From: Marsupella aquatica
Lineage: Eukaryota > Marchantiophyta
Direction of reading: 5' to 3'
Length of the DNA stretch: 64,000 nt
Assembly: GCA_973895155.1 (NCBI GenBank)
Contig: OZ316893.1
Coordinates: 13,020,001 to 13,084,000, forward strand
Shown: positions 23,905 to 35,288 of the stretch, one piece after another
Layout: each line of letters starts with the position of its first letter
Position numbering within the stretch: position 1 is the first letter of the stretch
Notes under the pieces: generated by a model
Told to the model about the DNA's origin: nothing
Databases searched by the model: none
The model's input: the letters and a program-made list of their open reading frames with translations, nothing else
Program-made: the position numbers and the translations under genes

Positions 23905-25107
23905 ATTATAATTGCAGTGATACTAGATTATGATCATATTATTATAACTATAGTTAATAAAGATATGATGTTCGTCATCCATTTTAAAGTTATAAAATAA
24001 CAACCTATAACATTTAAGATATAATCATATAGCAAATAATAATGGATTGAATGATACGTCTGTAAATAGGGTCATATAAGAAATAACAAAAGCTCTACAA
24101 TTATTAATTTAATTTGAGCATCACTGAAGAATGTATATTGTGTATATATAACATAACCTATATGGTCTAATAATACTATTATAAAGCTCTTAAATAAAAA
24201 CTCTTTCCACATAAAATCAAATAACATAATATGAATTCTAATCTCCTTAAAAGAATCCCTATAATAATGTCATCTGATTATCGTGTTTGCATGGTTACAT
24301 ACTGTGATTAACATACCAGTCAACACATCTTGCTCATACACAACACTCGATTAGAGAAAAATACATCAATATATATGAAATTTCATTTAATTTTATTGTA
24401 GAGTAAAAAATATTTTTTTCATTACGGACACAACTATTTTATGTTCAAAATAGCTACTCTGGATCCAACTAACTAACCGGATAGACTAAATAGAGATTAT
24501 CCACTTCTGAAGAACGAGATTCAATGACTATGAAGTGCGGCCTATAAAAAAGAAACACATTTCTTAATTAGATATGTCCATGAAGTGCGCTTTTATAGAG
24601 CGATATCAAATTCAATGGCCAACATATTTTGTTTCTTACCCATAAGTTCTTGTAAAGGTTTGGTGCCTTGACAAAAATAGATTTCAAACGGGTCTTTCGA
24701 TTTGCATAGTTGATATAAGTTTAAGAAGTTTGACATAAATAAATCATTATCTTAATAACAAATTTTCTTATATTTTTTAATTGATTTTCATGTTCGGGTC
24801 AATAGACAAATCATCAACCTTCCCAAGTAACCAACAGTGGGGTTGGTTCGTCATTCCATGAAAAATAGGGTACAAAAATAGTTTACTATGAATTCCATGA
24901 TTTTTTTGTTGCTCTGCCATGTCTCACGTTGTATTTGTATGAAATATCAAATCTGATTAGTGAACAATGAGTATATCATATGAATTTATATCATGATAAT
25001 CCGCAATTTAATACTTAAATAAAAAATGCACAATGTAAAGTTATACTTCAATCAGTTTTTCAGTTGTACTTACATGTCGAGGGTCTGCCAAATTTGTTTT
25101 CAACCAG

Positions 25108-25158
25108 CAAATCTCAATCACCTACAAATCTCAATCGCCTGCAAATCTCAATCGCCAA
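25108..25158. repeat. Short tandem repeat, 3 x 17 bp
   Basis: The unit CAAATCTCAATCGCCTG is present three times with one or two differences. Confidence 0.85.
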
Positions 25159-26049
25159 GATTGTACTCATTTATATATGGCAAACAAAGCTCAATAAGGA
25201 CTTTGCGACCAACAATTTATGTAATGGAAAACAAGCCAATGAGAATGTTAGATCATATAGACCAAGACATGCTTTTAGACCCTGCTCTCCATATTGGGTA
25301 AGTTTGCTGTGCGTCTTCATTTGGGTGCTAACGTATTGATCCTCGATGTGATTTTTAAAAACACTTACAAACTCAGACGCCAATTGTGGATATTGTTTTT
25401 GATACGCAATAGTTTTCTCTGTTTGGGAGAGCCATATTCAACTTTGTAGTAATGTGCATTGCAATTTGTGTTTGTATAACCTAAAATCATATATTTTTAT
25501 ATCAATTCTCATCGCCACATCATCCTTGTGATCAAAGTAAAGAAATATATTTTCAAAGTGAAGGTTACAATAAAATTAATCAATTATGGGTGTGCAAGTA
25601 TTGCAACATCTCCAACAAAGTCATGGCAATCTCCAAATATTCCTAAATTTTTTTTATATAAATGTGATATCGGCTTGAAAATTGGATTGTGATTTTTTTT
25701 TGCTCTTACTCCATTTTTTACACTTATCTATGAAGCTTTCCAAATCATCTCTTATATTTTAATGATCATAGATAAGTTTTGGTGGATCTTCGATGGTCAT
25801 TGCCAAGATCCCAAATTCCTTTGTGATTCAATTTTCCCATTAATATTTATTGTATTGCATCTATTTGCCTCTTATGTCGATCTCCATCCTTGAATCTTTT
25901 TGTAACTAGTATTGCGTTTCGAGGAATCAGTGGACAATCCAAGATATGGCATATGGACACCTATCCTTGGATGTCATTTTTGATGCGATATAAATTTTGC
26001 ACTTACTCATTTCTCAAGGAATGAATCTTCTTAAGTGCGGGAAGAACAC

Positions 26050-26740
26050 ATGATGGACATGTATCTTTGTGATGCCTTTCGATGCCAATCTTCCCAAATT
26101 GCATGATCTTATTTGCAAATTTTACATTACTCTTCGTTTTGGCCCATGCTACCTCTTTGCTTTATTTTGCTAACAAATCTCTTTTGGGTGTGTATAGCTT
26201 GGGAATTCTAAGGATTATGAACTCAACCTCATCCAAATTGGCTTCTAACTTGTCCCAAAGATATAGTGCAAAGTTAAGTGTCAAATGTTGAACAAATCCT
26301 TATGGCTTCTCATAATCACGTTGAAATTCAATAATTTTATCTCGTGTCATGTATTATTCTTTCTTCACATTCTTGTATATCTAACGCACCATCTCATTTA
26401 GAAGGTTTTTGTAACCCTGTGTTCCATGCATGGTATATTTTCTCCTCAATTTTCTCTCAAACTCATCCTATTGATATTATGCTAGTAAAGTGTAGGGATA
26501 TAGTATTATCTCTTCCCAAATTTCCACTAACACACATCAAATTTGTTATAATTCACCATTTGCTCCAGCTCTATATTTTTTGCTTCCCTACTATTTTGGC
26601 TTTTATACTATATTGTAAGATTTTTGTGAGCATTCCTCATGGCACTAAGGGCATGAGCATTTGCCTGATATCCCCCGCTCAATATGGTCGACATTGTCTC
26701 TAACAATTGCCTATGATCTACACCCATATTTGTGTTGGTC
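26050..26740 (-). pseudogene. Degenerate unidentified coding trace
   Basis: On the minus strand successive frames read protein-like stretches such as GVDHRQLLETMSTILSGGYQ, DKIIEFQRDYEKP and LYLWDKLEANLDEVEFIILR, separated by stops and at least two frameshifts. The look is of a decayed transposable-element gene. No family is recognised, and the plus-strand ORFs here are shadows of it. Confidence 0.25.
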
Positions 26741-27920
26741 ATGTTCTCACCTAACCAAAACAATATGTGTTATAGGAATATACGCTTAAAGTGCGTGTTG
26801 GTTGGTTGACAAGGTATGGATGAAGCGTGTACAATGAAGCTGGATTAGGAAATTCTAAAATATCATGCATTGTACATCTTGTGTTGGTATCAACATAGCC
26901 CGAACAATGTGATTGCAAGATTTATTATTTTTTAAATTTATTTTGTATGGACTCCATTAGAGGTTCCTTCCAAAATTTGAAACTCCACAACGTTCCATGT
27001 CATCATGACGCGCTACAAATAGGAACAAATTGGTTTCAAAAAAAAGATTACTTCACCTTTCGTGTTTGTTGCAAGATTTTGGTAAAATTGAAGGACGTCA
27101 TGCCATAAAATATGATGTAAAATTATTTTAAATAATAGTTTTATTTACCCTAAGTAATTGACTGTGCATTTAGTAGTAGGCCCACCCTCATTCTGAATTT
27201 TGATTCAATTGAGTAGAGGATAGCGAGAGAAATGCTTACTAGAAGCGCAATGATGATGGGGGCATTATTAAGCAACAAAGGGCCACCGATGATGAGGATG
27301 TTGAGATGAAAATTGAGGATGTCACACCATTCTGAGTAGTGTAGTAGTATATCGTGCTATTAGAGTATGTACGTTTGGTATGAGTGCTATTGGAGCCGAT
27401 AAGGTTCCGTCAGGTTTGTGTGAGAGGGTACTTCTCACTTGTGAGGCATTGAAAGGTCATCTTTCAATGTTGAGCCTTGGAGAGAGAGGAGCTTGAGTGT
27501 GGCTATGGTGGCTGTGAGCTCCGCTTGTGTAACGTGGATTCCTTGAGTAGTGCAAGGTGCGTTGGCTTGACATACGTGTGTGATCGGATCGGTGCGGGAT
27601 CGATGGGGTATTGTTGATCGGGATCGTTGTGCCGATCTTATGGAGATTACATTGAAAGATGACATTTGAAATCTGTTGTACGGACTGTGCGGACAGAAGT
27701 TCGATTGATTGAGTTGTCGACGATTCGTGGTAGCTCGGATCGTGCGTTGTTATCAAACAGATCGTTGGTATCTTGACCTGTATCGTTGTTGTCTGATCGG
27801 CCTGCTTCCCGATCGATGTACAGATCTGTGATTGGTGACAGGTTTTGAGTTGGAGGTCGATTGATGATTCGTGGAGGAAAGCGAATATTGAGTAGATGTT
27901 GGACAGTGGAAGTCGATCCG

Positions 27921-28010
27921 TGAGGCTTCAGATCCGATTGCCGGCTACTGTGAGGCTTCAGATCTGATTGTCGGCTACCGTGGGGCTTCAGATCTGATTG
28001 TCGGCTATTG
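27921..28010. repeat. Tandem repeat, 3 x 30 bp
   Basis: The unit begins TGAGGCTTCAGATCTGATTG and occurs three times in direct succession with two to four differences per copy. Because 30 is a multiple of three it is open on the minus strand, giving a spurious ten-residue repeat. Confidence 0.9.
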
Positions 28011-28219
28011 TTGGACGATGTTGGCAAGGCACAGGTGAAGCGACGGCTCTTTTCCTGAAGGAACGGAGCTGCCAATGCCCCGTAAGAAAGAAACGAGGGT
28101 CAAAGGTGTTGAATCAAGCTGCTGCCAATTCTGTGGAAGGGCTGCGTTTTTCATGAAGGAAATCGACAGTTTTCAAGAGCTTTTCGTGAAGGAAGTAGTC
28201 ATTTTAGGGGTCAGGTGTG

Positions 28220-28450
28220 AGGCGCATGAGGCCACCCATCCCGAAAGTGCTCGCGCGAGGCGACGCGTGAGGTCACCCATCCTGAAAGTGCTCCCAACCG
28301 CGAGCGCAAAGTCACCCATCGCGAGCGCAGGCAGGCGCAAGGTCGAGGTCACCCATCCCGGGGCTATTCCGAGCCGTGAGTGCGAGGGAAGGCACAAGGT
28401 CGAGCACGAGGAGGTCACCCATCCCAGGGCTATTCCCAACCGCGAGCGCT
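28220..28450. repeat. Degenerate repeat cluster with GTCACCCATCC core
   Basis: The core GTCACCCATCC or close variants recur five times, with flanking CGAGCGCAAGG-like and GGGGCTATTCC elements, at irregular 35-70 bp spacing. Confidence 0.7.
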
Positions 28451-28987
28451 TAACTGGCAAGTTCTCATCCCAACTTGTGTACACACAAGCTTTGACAACT
28501 TGTTGTTTAGATTCAAGCGCCAGGGGAACTTCCCGGTTTGTTTAGAGGCCTATTCTAGGCCAAATCAGAGGCTGTTTTAGGGTTTTTGATACTTCTAAGT
28601 CCATCTAGACTCACAGATTGAACCAATTTTGCCTTGGTTCTCATCTACAACATTGGAGTGCCATTGTGAAGCCTATTATGAAGGCTCTTCCTTGAACCTT
28701 ATGCACATTGTCATATTGATTTGCATTTGCTTTTGTGTGGAGAGTTGAATGGTATCCATTCTTGTTTCTGGATCCTCTTCACACATATTTCCTGTTTATG
28801 CGCCATGTTAGTTTGGTGTGGGCGCTTGATTCCATAGGAGTGATCCGGGTTTGCAACTGGACATTCTAGTGTGCTGTGTATTTCTCTCTTGGTGATGTTG
28901 GAGTGATGCCCAACACACCATGGTGAGTGCTTGTGGTGCTGACAGGGATAGATTGCCCTTAGGGTTAGCACATAGATTAGATTAGGG

Positions 28988-30841
28988 TTGGTCACCACGG
29001 ATTCTTTTGGTGCTGCTGGATTACCCGATGGACGACGGACCGGTTTCACTCGGAGTGGGGCACAATTTTGGCCAGCGGCATTGGTAGCAGTCAGCAATGT
29101 AGCTTCAGACAGTGATTCTGATGAGGACTCAGTGACCAGTTCTCCTCATCATCAGGTGGTTGCACCTTTATTGTGGGATATGGACGAGATGTACGGGGCT
29201 ACAAAGGGCCCACAACAATACTCTGGTGCAGTTGGCACAATTGATCTGGATGACTTCATCCAGGAGTTTGATACGTGGTGCGATATGCAGACATTGCGTA
29301 ACGTCACATTGTTTACCCCTTTCATGGCATGGAAGGGATTATTCCAGCATTTGGAGGGGCCACCCATGGATGACTACCATGAGTTTCGGAAGGCTCATTT
29401 GGTTGAGATTGAGGCATGGAGGCAACATTGGTCACCTAATTACGTGTCCATCACCTATGGCACTAGTGTGGCTGCCCAACCCATTGCCACAACTGCTGCT
29501 TCTTCTAGCAGCACTAGCCAGAGTGGCACACCATCCATCAGCAGCACTCCAACAGCATCCATCGCTACTCCTGCCGGTGTGATTGTGACAGGAACTGGAG
29601 GTGCGCCAGCATTTAATCCTGTGGTGGAATTCTTTGAGGTACTGAAGCAGAACTATCAGGGTGTGAGAACTGATAAGTTGAAGGGTCTTCAGGAGTTCCA
29701 ACGCAAGACTGGAGAGAGCCTACGTGAGGCATACACACGTATGCGCAGATTGATCACTGTCACCAAGGGAGTGACAGAGGCTCAGGCAGTCCAATTTTGG
29801 TATGCAATTCTGGACAGAGAATTGCGACGCAGAATGAGAGATGTCACTCTACTTAGGGATGCAGATCCCACATTAGCAGTTGTTTTCACCCTTTCTGAGC
29901 GCATTGAGCTCAATATGGTGAATGAGAAGGTGGTGACTTCTGGATTTGCCAAGGAAGCACCAAAGGCTGCATCTACATCCACACCATAGCCTACTGCACG
30001 GAAGAGCTAGAGGGAGAAGCCTACTGCACGAGAGTCTACCAGCCAGAGACCTGTGCCCTCTTATGCTGGACAACAGTCAGGATGTTGGACCTGTGGTGGG
30101 GATCATGCACAGAGATAATGTCCAGATCATAGAGGATCAGGGGGAGCATCAGCGCCTGATCAGCGACAGTGTGATCACTGTGGAGCTCCAGGACACACCA
30201 AGGATAGATGTTTCTCACTCCACCCTGAGTTACGGAGAGGAGGATCTTGTACACATCATCAGGGAAGGGGAGGAGGAGGTAGAGGTGGTGGACGTGGTCG
30301 TGACATGCCACATGCAGGGAGACAGGGAGGTGACGCTACCCCTGCTATAACCATAGATCCAAAGGATGCTAAGATTGCTCAATTGGAGCAACAACTAGCT
30401 GCCATGGCTAGTTCCCAGGTGAGACCTAATTCTGGTGATGGGCCATCTACATCCTATGGACCTTCCACATCCCATGGTCCTTCCACATCTTATGGAGCTG
30501 ATGGAGACCTTGCCACCATGGGATTCATGTGTGGCACTGCACATATTGATGCATCAGCAGCTTTGACACGTGGGGCAGCCAAAGCTCTTGAGCCCCAAGG
30601 AGCAGTAGTGAAGTTAGATCCACAGAGGGGGGATGCACATCGGCAGACAAAGCTTCCTCAGTCTTTTATATTGTCAGAGATAATTCAGACTACCTCTATG
30701 AACCCGATTCGGACAAACCCTAGCATGGGTAAGTTGGCAGAATTAATTAGTGATGCAGCAGGGATGACAAGTACCCTACTGGGGGCGGCTACTGCCATAG
30801 TACGCACCCCATTATTTTCAGCGACAGACATGCTGAACTAG
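28988..30841 (+). pseudogene. gag: Retrotransposon gag with two zinc knuckles
   Basis: The frame opens near 28988 (no ATG there; the first in-frame ATG is at about 29180). The capsid-like region contains FFEVLKQNYQGVRTDKLKGL and ESLREAYTRMRRLITVTKG, the helical pattern of Retrotrans_gag. A Ser/Thr/Pro linker sits in the middle. After stops at 29987, 30008 and 30116 the same frame encodes a CWTCGGDHAQR knuckle (variant spacing, next to the third stop) and a canonical CxxCx4Hx4C knuckle, CDHCGAPGHTKDRC, at 30170-30211, followed by an RG-rich stretch. It packages the RNA genome in cytoplasmic particles. The stops are TAG, TAG, TAA and, at the end, TAG at 30839; each could arise from CAG or CAA by one C-to-T change. 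Confidence 0.8.
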
Positions 30842-31482
30842 GGAGTTGGTCCTACAGAAGTGTTCAGATTGGCAGCTACATTCTGTGAGGACACTCCAGT
30901 GGTTGCTTCCCATGCAGAAGCAACTTGCAGTGTTGAAGCAGTGAAGACCATGCCACCTACTGCTACTAGTGAGACATGGCATGCAGCAGCAGTGAGGTTG
31001 GTGGATTTACCAGCATGCCCTATATTTGAGAGGACTAGGTTTAAACCTAGTGTTGTGTCATTGGATAATCGAACTGGTATCTTCCGATTAGTTGGGCCTT
31101 CTGGAGCAGTATACCAGCCAGAGAGAGTGTTACTGGATACTGGTGCTCAGCCCTTGATGTTGGGAAAGTCTGCCATACATGGATTGGGATTGCGTCCAGA
31201 GGATTTGGAGGATTATCCCTTTCCCATTCAGACTTCATTGGGGGGACCTACACCTACACAACATATCACCAGGAGACCACTTGATTTGAGGATTCAGGAA
31301 GGTCATACCACAGATAGCTCACAGATACAGGCACGAGCTATTCTGACTAAGGCAGAGTCATATGATGTGTTGGTGGGATGTACAATGCTCTACCCCATGG
31401 GATTTATTCTTGATTTTTGGGAGGAATCAGTGTCATATAGACCTGATTGGCAGTCAGGAGATGCTTATAAACGATAAAAATT
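30842..31482 (+). pseudogene. Retrotransposon aspartic protease
   Basis: The same frame as gag continues after the TAG at 30839. The retropepsin-like active site is VLLDTGAQPLMLGK, with the catalytic Asp codon at 31136-31138, followed by an LGLRPEDL helix and, 60-70 residues later, the ILTKAESYDVLVGCTMLYPM strand-turn that forms the back of the fold. It would cleave the gag-pol polyprotein. The frame is ended by TAA at 31475 and then by the foreign insert beginning around 31483. Across that insert the frame continues directly into the methyltransferase, so the protease and methyltransferase were originally contiguous. Confidence 0.75.
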
Positions 31483-31570
31483 ACACCGGCGATATTATAG
31501 TTTTTTTTAGGTTTAGAAGTGTCAACTAGAGGTCAACCAAGAGTATTTAGGAAGTAGTAAGCAAGGACCA

Positions 31571-32060
31571 GTGGTTATTCATTTTGTTGAGATGACAGAA
31601 AGGCTGGAAGTAGGGGAGGCGACGATCATCTTGATTAACGGTCGTGTAGGAGTCGAGTTCTGCTATGAAGGCTGCGATGGCCTACTAGCAGATGGCAGAG
31701 TATGTGCCTTAGGCACAAGAGCTCGACAGAGAAGGCAAGGGGGGGGCGAATATAGGAACCCCCGTTAGCAGGAATCGGTTAGCTCATGAGTGTAAGTCGC
31801 TAGGCGAAGGAGTGCCTATGTTCATGTTCACTATTCGGATCAAAGAAGGAAGCTGTCGTGTATGGGATGCGGCGGGGCAACAATTGTTTGGAATGAAGGG
31901 CGAAGAGTTCCGCCAATGATTCACCACCGGCGAGGCCATCGAAGAACTCTGTAGAAAGGTCATGCGGAAGAAATGGAATCTACTGCTAAGACGGGAGAAC
32001 AGCCACGATCAGCGGATTACGTGGCGATTAATCACCGCCAAACAAGTAATCGTGGCTGGC
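31571..32060 (+). pseudogene. Possible RPA1 DBD-C-like OB-fold fragment inside the insert
   Basis: In successive frames the insert encodes VEFCYEGCDGLL (possible half of the RPA zinc ribbon), FTIRIKEGSCRVWDAAGQQL followed by FGMKGEEF, and KKWNLLLRRENSHDQRITWR followed by LITAKQV. Order and spacing parallel the zinc-ribbon OB-fold of RPA1 as seen in the host gene at 58.5-59.3 kb, but the sequence is diverged and has several stops. Plant Helitrons carry RPA-like genes, so a transposon source is possible. Identification is tentative. Confidence 0.35.
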
Positions 32061-32943
32061 GAACCGAGCAACCCCAAGGAAGATGACAGAAGTCAGGAGG
32101 TCGAGGCACATATGGCAAGATTAACAATCGAAAGTCCGGAAGCTTCCGGATCAGGCGCAACCGAAGGGAATCGAGGAGGCCGTTGCACAGTTCAGTAACC
32201 AGGAAGACAGAACTTCTTGACATAGTAATCAGCAGTTCTTGGCTTCCACTCATCGTTCTGGTAGGCATTAGTTAGCGTTCTTGATGAATGAGCGAAGGAG
32301 ATCAAAGAGGGGGCGCGAGTCGTCCAAACTGTAATCGGCGCACCCCAAGAAGTAGTAGAGGCCTCGGGCAAAGACGGACGCGAGGCATAGGTATTTAGAG
32401 GCTGTGGAGCGCTAGGCGCTCTGTCACTGTTTGCTAGAAGTCTGGGGCAAGGGAGAGCTCCACTCACCTTAGGAATGCCAGCAATTTTGTAATAGTGTCC
32501 CTACTCAGTTGAGTAGTCTTTGAGTATAAAGAGAGAGTTTGGAATGAATGCAACAGAGTGAAGTACGCACTTGAGCAGTGAATGAGACCGTCAAATCAGA
32601 GAGAGAGAGAGAGAAGGAATTTGCCTTATGCAGCAAGTCGTTACTCGTTAATCGCAACGATGAATGAATATCGTCTCATTGCGAACCAGAACCTTACGGG
32701 CCAGCGCCTCAAGGTATAGGTTGAACAGACAGCTAGTGAGAAGCGGTGTCTGGTTGGAGATAGTGTGTTTTGAAGGCGATACACTGGTCGTCATACACCT
32801 CCATCATACAAGGGTAAACGTGATACTGGGGTACTTGCTTAGGGTAACCCTGTCATAGTCACCCACACAATCCGGAAATCAATTGCCAGGCAGGCTGATT
32901 CAAAGGACAGTCGGACTTAATTAGGTCACGGCTACTAAAAACC

Positions 32944-33264
32944 ATGAACGCAGACAGCAGTGACGACAAGTCTTGCTCCTTGATTACCTTAAGATCACTG
33001 GAATTGTGGATCTGTTCTATCGGCACCCATCTTATTTCCCGTCAGTTACTATACGAGAACATTCCGATTTGCTTGATCACTTACCGCGAGTGGTGTGGGT
33101 TCATTGAGATTGTGTATAGAGAGGGGTTAGTGTTGGCCGAGGCTGAAGTGCCTAAGAAGTGGAAGACGGAACTCGACATTCAAGAGCACTTGGTCGGATT
33201 CACTTACGGGGACTGTGTCGAGATAGACGGAGTGCCGCCTCTCGAAGGTCGGTTAATCGTTTAA
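32944..33264 (+). CDS. Hypothetical ORF in the insert
   Basis: This intact 106-codon ORF has a Cys- and Leu-rich first half and a second half with KKWKTELDIQEHLVGFTYGD and a LEGRLIV end. I recognise no domain. It lies within the insertion and may be part of the RPA-like or another captured sequence. Confidence 0.25.
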   Translation: MNADSSDDKSCSLITLRSLELWICSIGTHLISRQLLYENIPICLITYREWCGFIEIVYREGLVLAEAEVPKKWKTELDIQEHLVGFTYGDCVEIDGVPPLEGRLIV

Positions 33265-33344
33265 ATGAGATTATTGAGGAGAAGGTAGTTAAACGGCCAT
33301 TAATCGCAAGGTCGAAGTAGGCGTTTAACAATGCTCGATTGAGC

Positions 33345-34892
33345 AAATTGCCAGTGACATTTAGTGGACCTATGGGAGGCCCTAAATCCACACCATTGTC
33401 TTTGGCAGCATTCAGTGGTGTAATTGCTGGACCTGATGATTTGATTGAGGGTAATGCGCATGCAGCCAATGTTCCACCATTGGAGGAGTCTCATGAGGAG
33501 CACATCATGCGAGGATTACCTGTTGGCAGTGTTGTGCCACCAGTGTGGGGCACTGCACAGGCCTTGCAACAGGCAACAGCACGATTGGTACATGATGCAT
33601 GGCGTCATGCTTTTACACCACAGTCAGGAGTAGAGCAGTCTCTTGCAGATGGACCTGTGACTCTTTCACCATTGGATACCACTCCTATTGCTTGGCAGTA
33701 TCCACCGGAGGGTATTTGTTTGTTGGATCTTTTTGGTGGGATTAGCACTGGATTGGCTGCTCTTCTTCAGGCAAGAATTCCTGTGCGTCGTTATTTGTAT
33801 GTGGAGACAGATGAGACAACACGGAGGGTCTCATTGCGACATGTGGCTATGTTGGTGGATAGATATCCACAGTTACTACCAATGGATGCTGTTCGTGGTT
33901 ATCAGCATGCACTACCTGCTGATATTTCATTGTTGGGGGCGGATCATCTACATCGTGTTGGCCCCATTGATTTGGTGATTGCTGGTTGGCCATGTCAGGG
34001 CCAATCTAGAGCTGGCATTGGGCATGGACTTCATGATCCACGCTCTACATTGTTTTGGGAGATGTTACGGGTGCTGCGTCATCTCCAGCTACATCAGACA
34101 CAGTCTCTAGCATACATTTTGGAGAATGTGCCATTGTTAGGTGATGATCGTAGTCGGATTGTTGCCAGTGTTCACCAGGTGAGGTCTTGGATTGGACTTG
34201 TTGTGTTATTGGATGTTGCACGTGTGGATTCTCGTGCACATTGTCCACGCTTGTGGTGGACTAATTTGATCCCATGTGAGGTGCTGAAGCGCGCATTTGA
34301 CAGCATTCCACGCTCACCAGCCTTAGTGGTGGATGATATTTTGGATCTAGGGCGTCGTGCACAGGGTGTGACCCAACCTGATAGACCTCCATTGGCAATG
34401 GTCAATGCAGTTGGGTGCCCACATTGTGCATTACCCACTCTTGTAAGCCACTCTACTTCATATGCATTCAGAGCAGGTGGCCCTGGACTTGTATGGGACA
34501 CAGCTCTCCAGCAGTTAGTGGAGCCTACTGCTGATGAGAGAGAGCGTGCTATGGGATTTTTGACTGGCACCACTGCAGTTGCCTCTATGTTAGAGTGTTT
34601 GCGGCGCCAGGTTCTTGGTCAAGCAATGAATTTGAATTGTTTGACTTGGATTATCAGCTTGGGAGTAGTTGAACAGTTGCGGATGCACTCTGCCAGAATT
34701 ACTGATTATCCCTTGGTGAGCTTGCGGTCCACTGAGACAATATTGACCACAACTGGGGGTGAGCAGACAGTCCATGGACCTATGACAGGATTGGTGGCTG
34801 CACAAATTGTTGAGCAGGAAGGGACTGCTCAATCTACTGCTAAATAGCAATCATCGGCTATCTCTTCTACCCTACAAAGAGATATTAGGGAT
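33345..34892 (+). pseudogene. Retrotransposon-encoded cytosine-C5 DNA methyltransferase domain
   Basis: About 500 codons are open, continuing the pol frame. Counting from 33339, motif I is LLDLFGGISTG (Asp130-Gly134, AdoMet binding), motif IV is GWPCQGQSRAG with catalytic Cys219, motif VI is LENVP (Glu262-Val264), motif VIII is SRAHCPR (Arg299, Arg304), a target-recognition region follows, motif IX is around SHSTSYAFRAGGPGLVW, and motif X is GQAMNLN (428-431). The order I to X is the canonical one, not the permuted order of plant DRM enzymes. All key residues are present, so the domain may have been active when the element last moved; it would methylate cytosine in DNA. Its neighbours are protease upstream and RT downstream, so it was part of the polyprotein. 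A TAG at 34845 separates it from RT. Confidence 0.9.
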
Positions 34893-35288
34893 TTGGTGGA
34901 GAGTTGGGAACCACAACTTGGCCCTAAGTTAACAGGGGAGGAGAGACGTCGCATGCATCGATTCCTGAAGAGTTATTGGAATTGTTTTGCATTCAGCATG
35001 AAGGATTTGGGGACATTGAAGGGCCCTGGTATTCAGATTGAACTGGCTAGTGATGCACCAATCTTTCGTAGACCATACCGTTATAGTGACATGGAGAGAG
35101 CTCTGATTCAAAGTAGAACTCAAGATTTGTTGGAGGCTGGATTGGTGGAGATTTCATATGGGGAGTATGCATCTGCCATAGTGATGCCAGCCAAGAAGGA
35201 TGTGCATGGCAATTACACAGATAGGCGCATGTGTGGTGATTACAGACCTATTAATCGCTAGACAAAATCTGATCGATATGCCATGCCC
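34893..35288 (+). pseudogene. Ty3/gypsy reverse transcriptase, N-terminal part only
   Basis: In the same frame as the methyltransferase, the thumb-proximal start of a gypsy RT is clear: PIFRRPYRYSDMERALIQ, then LLEAGLVEISYGEYASAIVM, PAKKD and RMCGDYRPIN. A TAG at 35259 is followed by TKSDRYAMP, after which homology stops abruptly at about 35288. The catalytic YxDD motif, the rest of RT and RNase H are absent from the window. This is the left junction with the foreign DNA. Confidence 0.85.

Larger units (their letters stand above)
23905..27300. other. AT-rich region without intact gene
   Basis: The composition is clearly more AT-rich than the flanks and all ORFs are short. It contains the 17-bp repeat at 25108-25158 and the weak minus-strand coding trace at 26050-26740. 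Confidence 0.5.
27301..28987. other. Leader region upstream of the retrotransposon gag
   Basis: The GC content rises sharply compared with the region to the left. It holds a 3 x 30 bp tandem repeat (27921-28010) and a degenerate repeat of GTCACCCATCC units (about 28220-28450). This is where the 5' LTR and leader of the retrotransposon should be. The expected LTR start matching TGTGGGTTTTGGACATG at 45655 was not found, nor was a clear tRNA primer-binding site. Confidence 0.35.
31483..33344. mobile_element. Insertion of about 1.86 kb within pol, flanked by 5-bp repeat AAATT
   Basis: AAATT occurs at 31478-31482 and at 33345-33349. Removing the intervening 1,862 bp plus one copy restores a continuous pol frame between protease and methyltransferase, strong evidence that this is an insertion with a 5-bp target-site duplication. 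No terminal inverted repeats, LTRs or A-rich tail were seen. Contents include an RPA-like fragment (31571-32060), a GA microsatellite (32598-32614) and an unrecognised 106-codon ORF at 32944-33264. Confidence 0.6.

Noticed and set aside
27921-28010. CRISPR-like regular repeat
   Set aside because: Repeats are directly adjacent without spacers and the genome is eukaryotic; an ordinary tandem repeat.
27647-28075. Minus-strand 142-codon ORF with ten-residue repeats
   Set aside because: The repeats come from the 30-bp DNA tandem repeat, which stays open because 30 is divisible by three. No domain is present and the region is retrotransposon leader.
29160-29582. 140-codon plus-strand ORF overlapping gag in another frame
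   Set aside because: Shadow of gag; gag has the conserved capsid pattern and continues in frame into zinc knuckles and protease.
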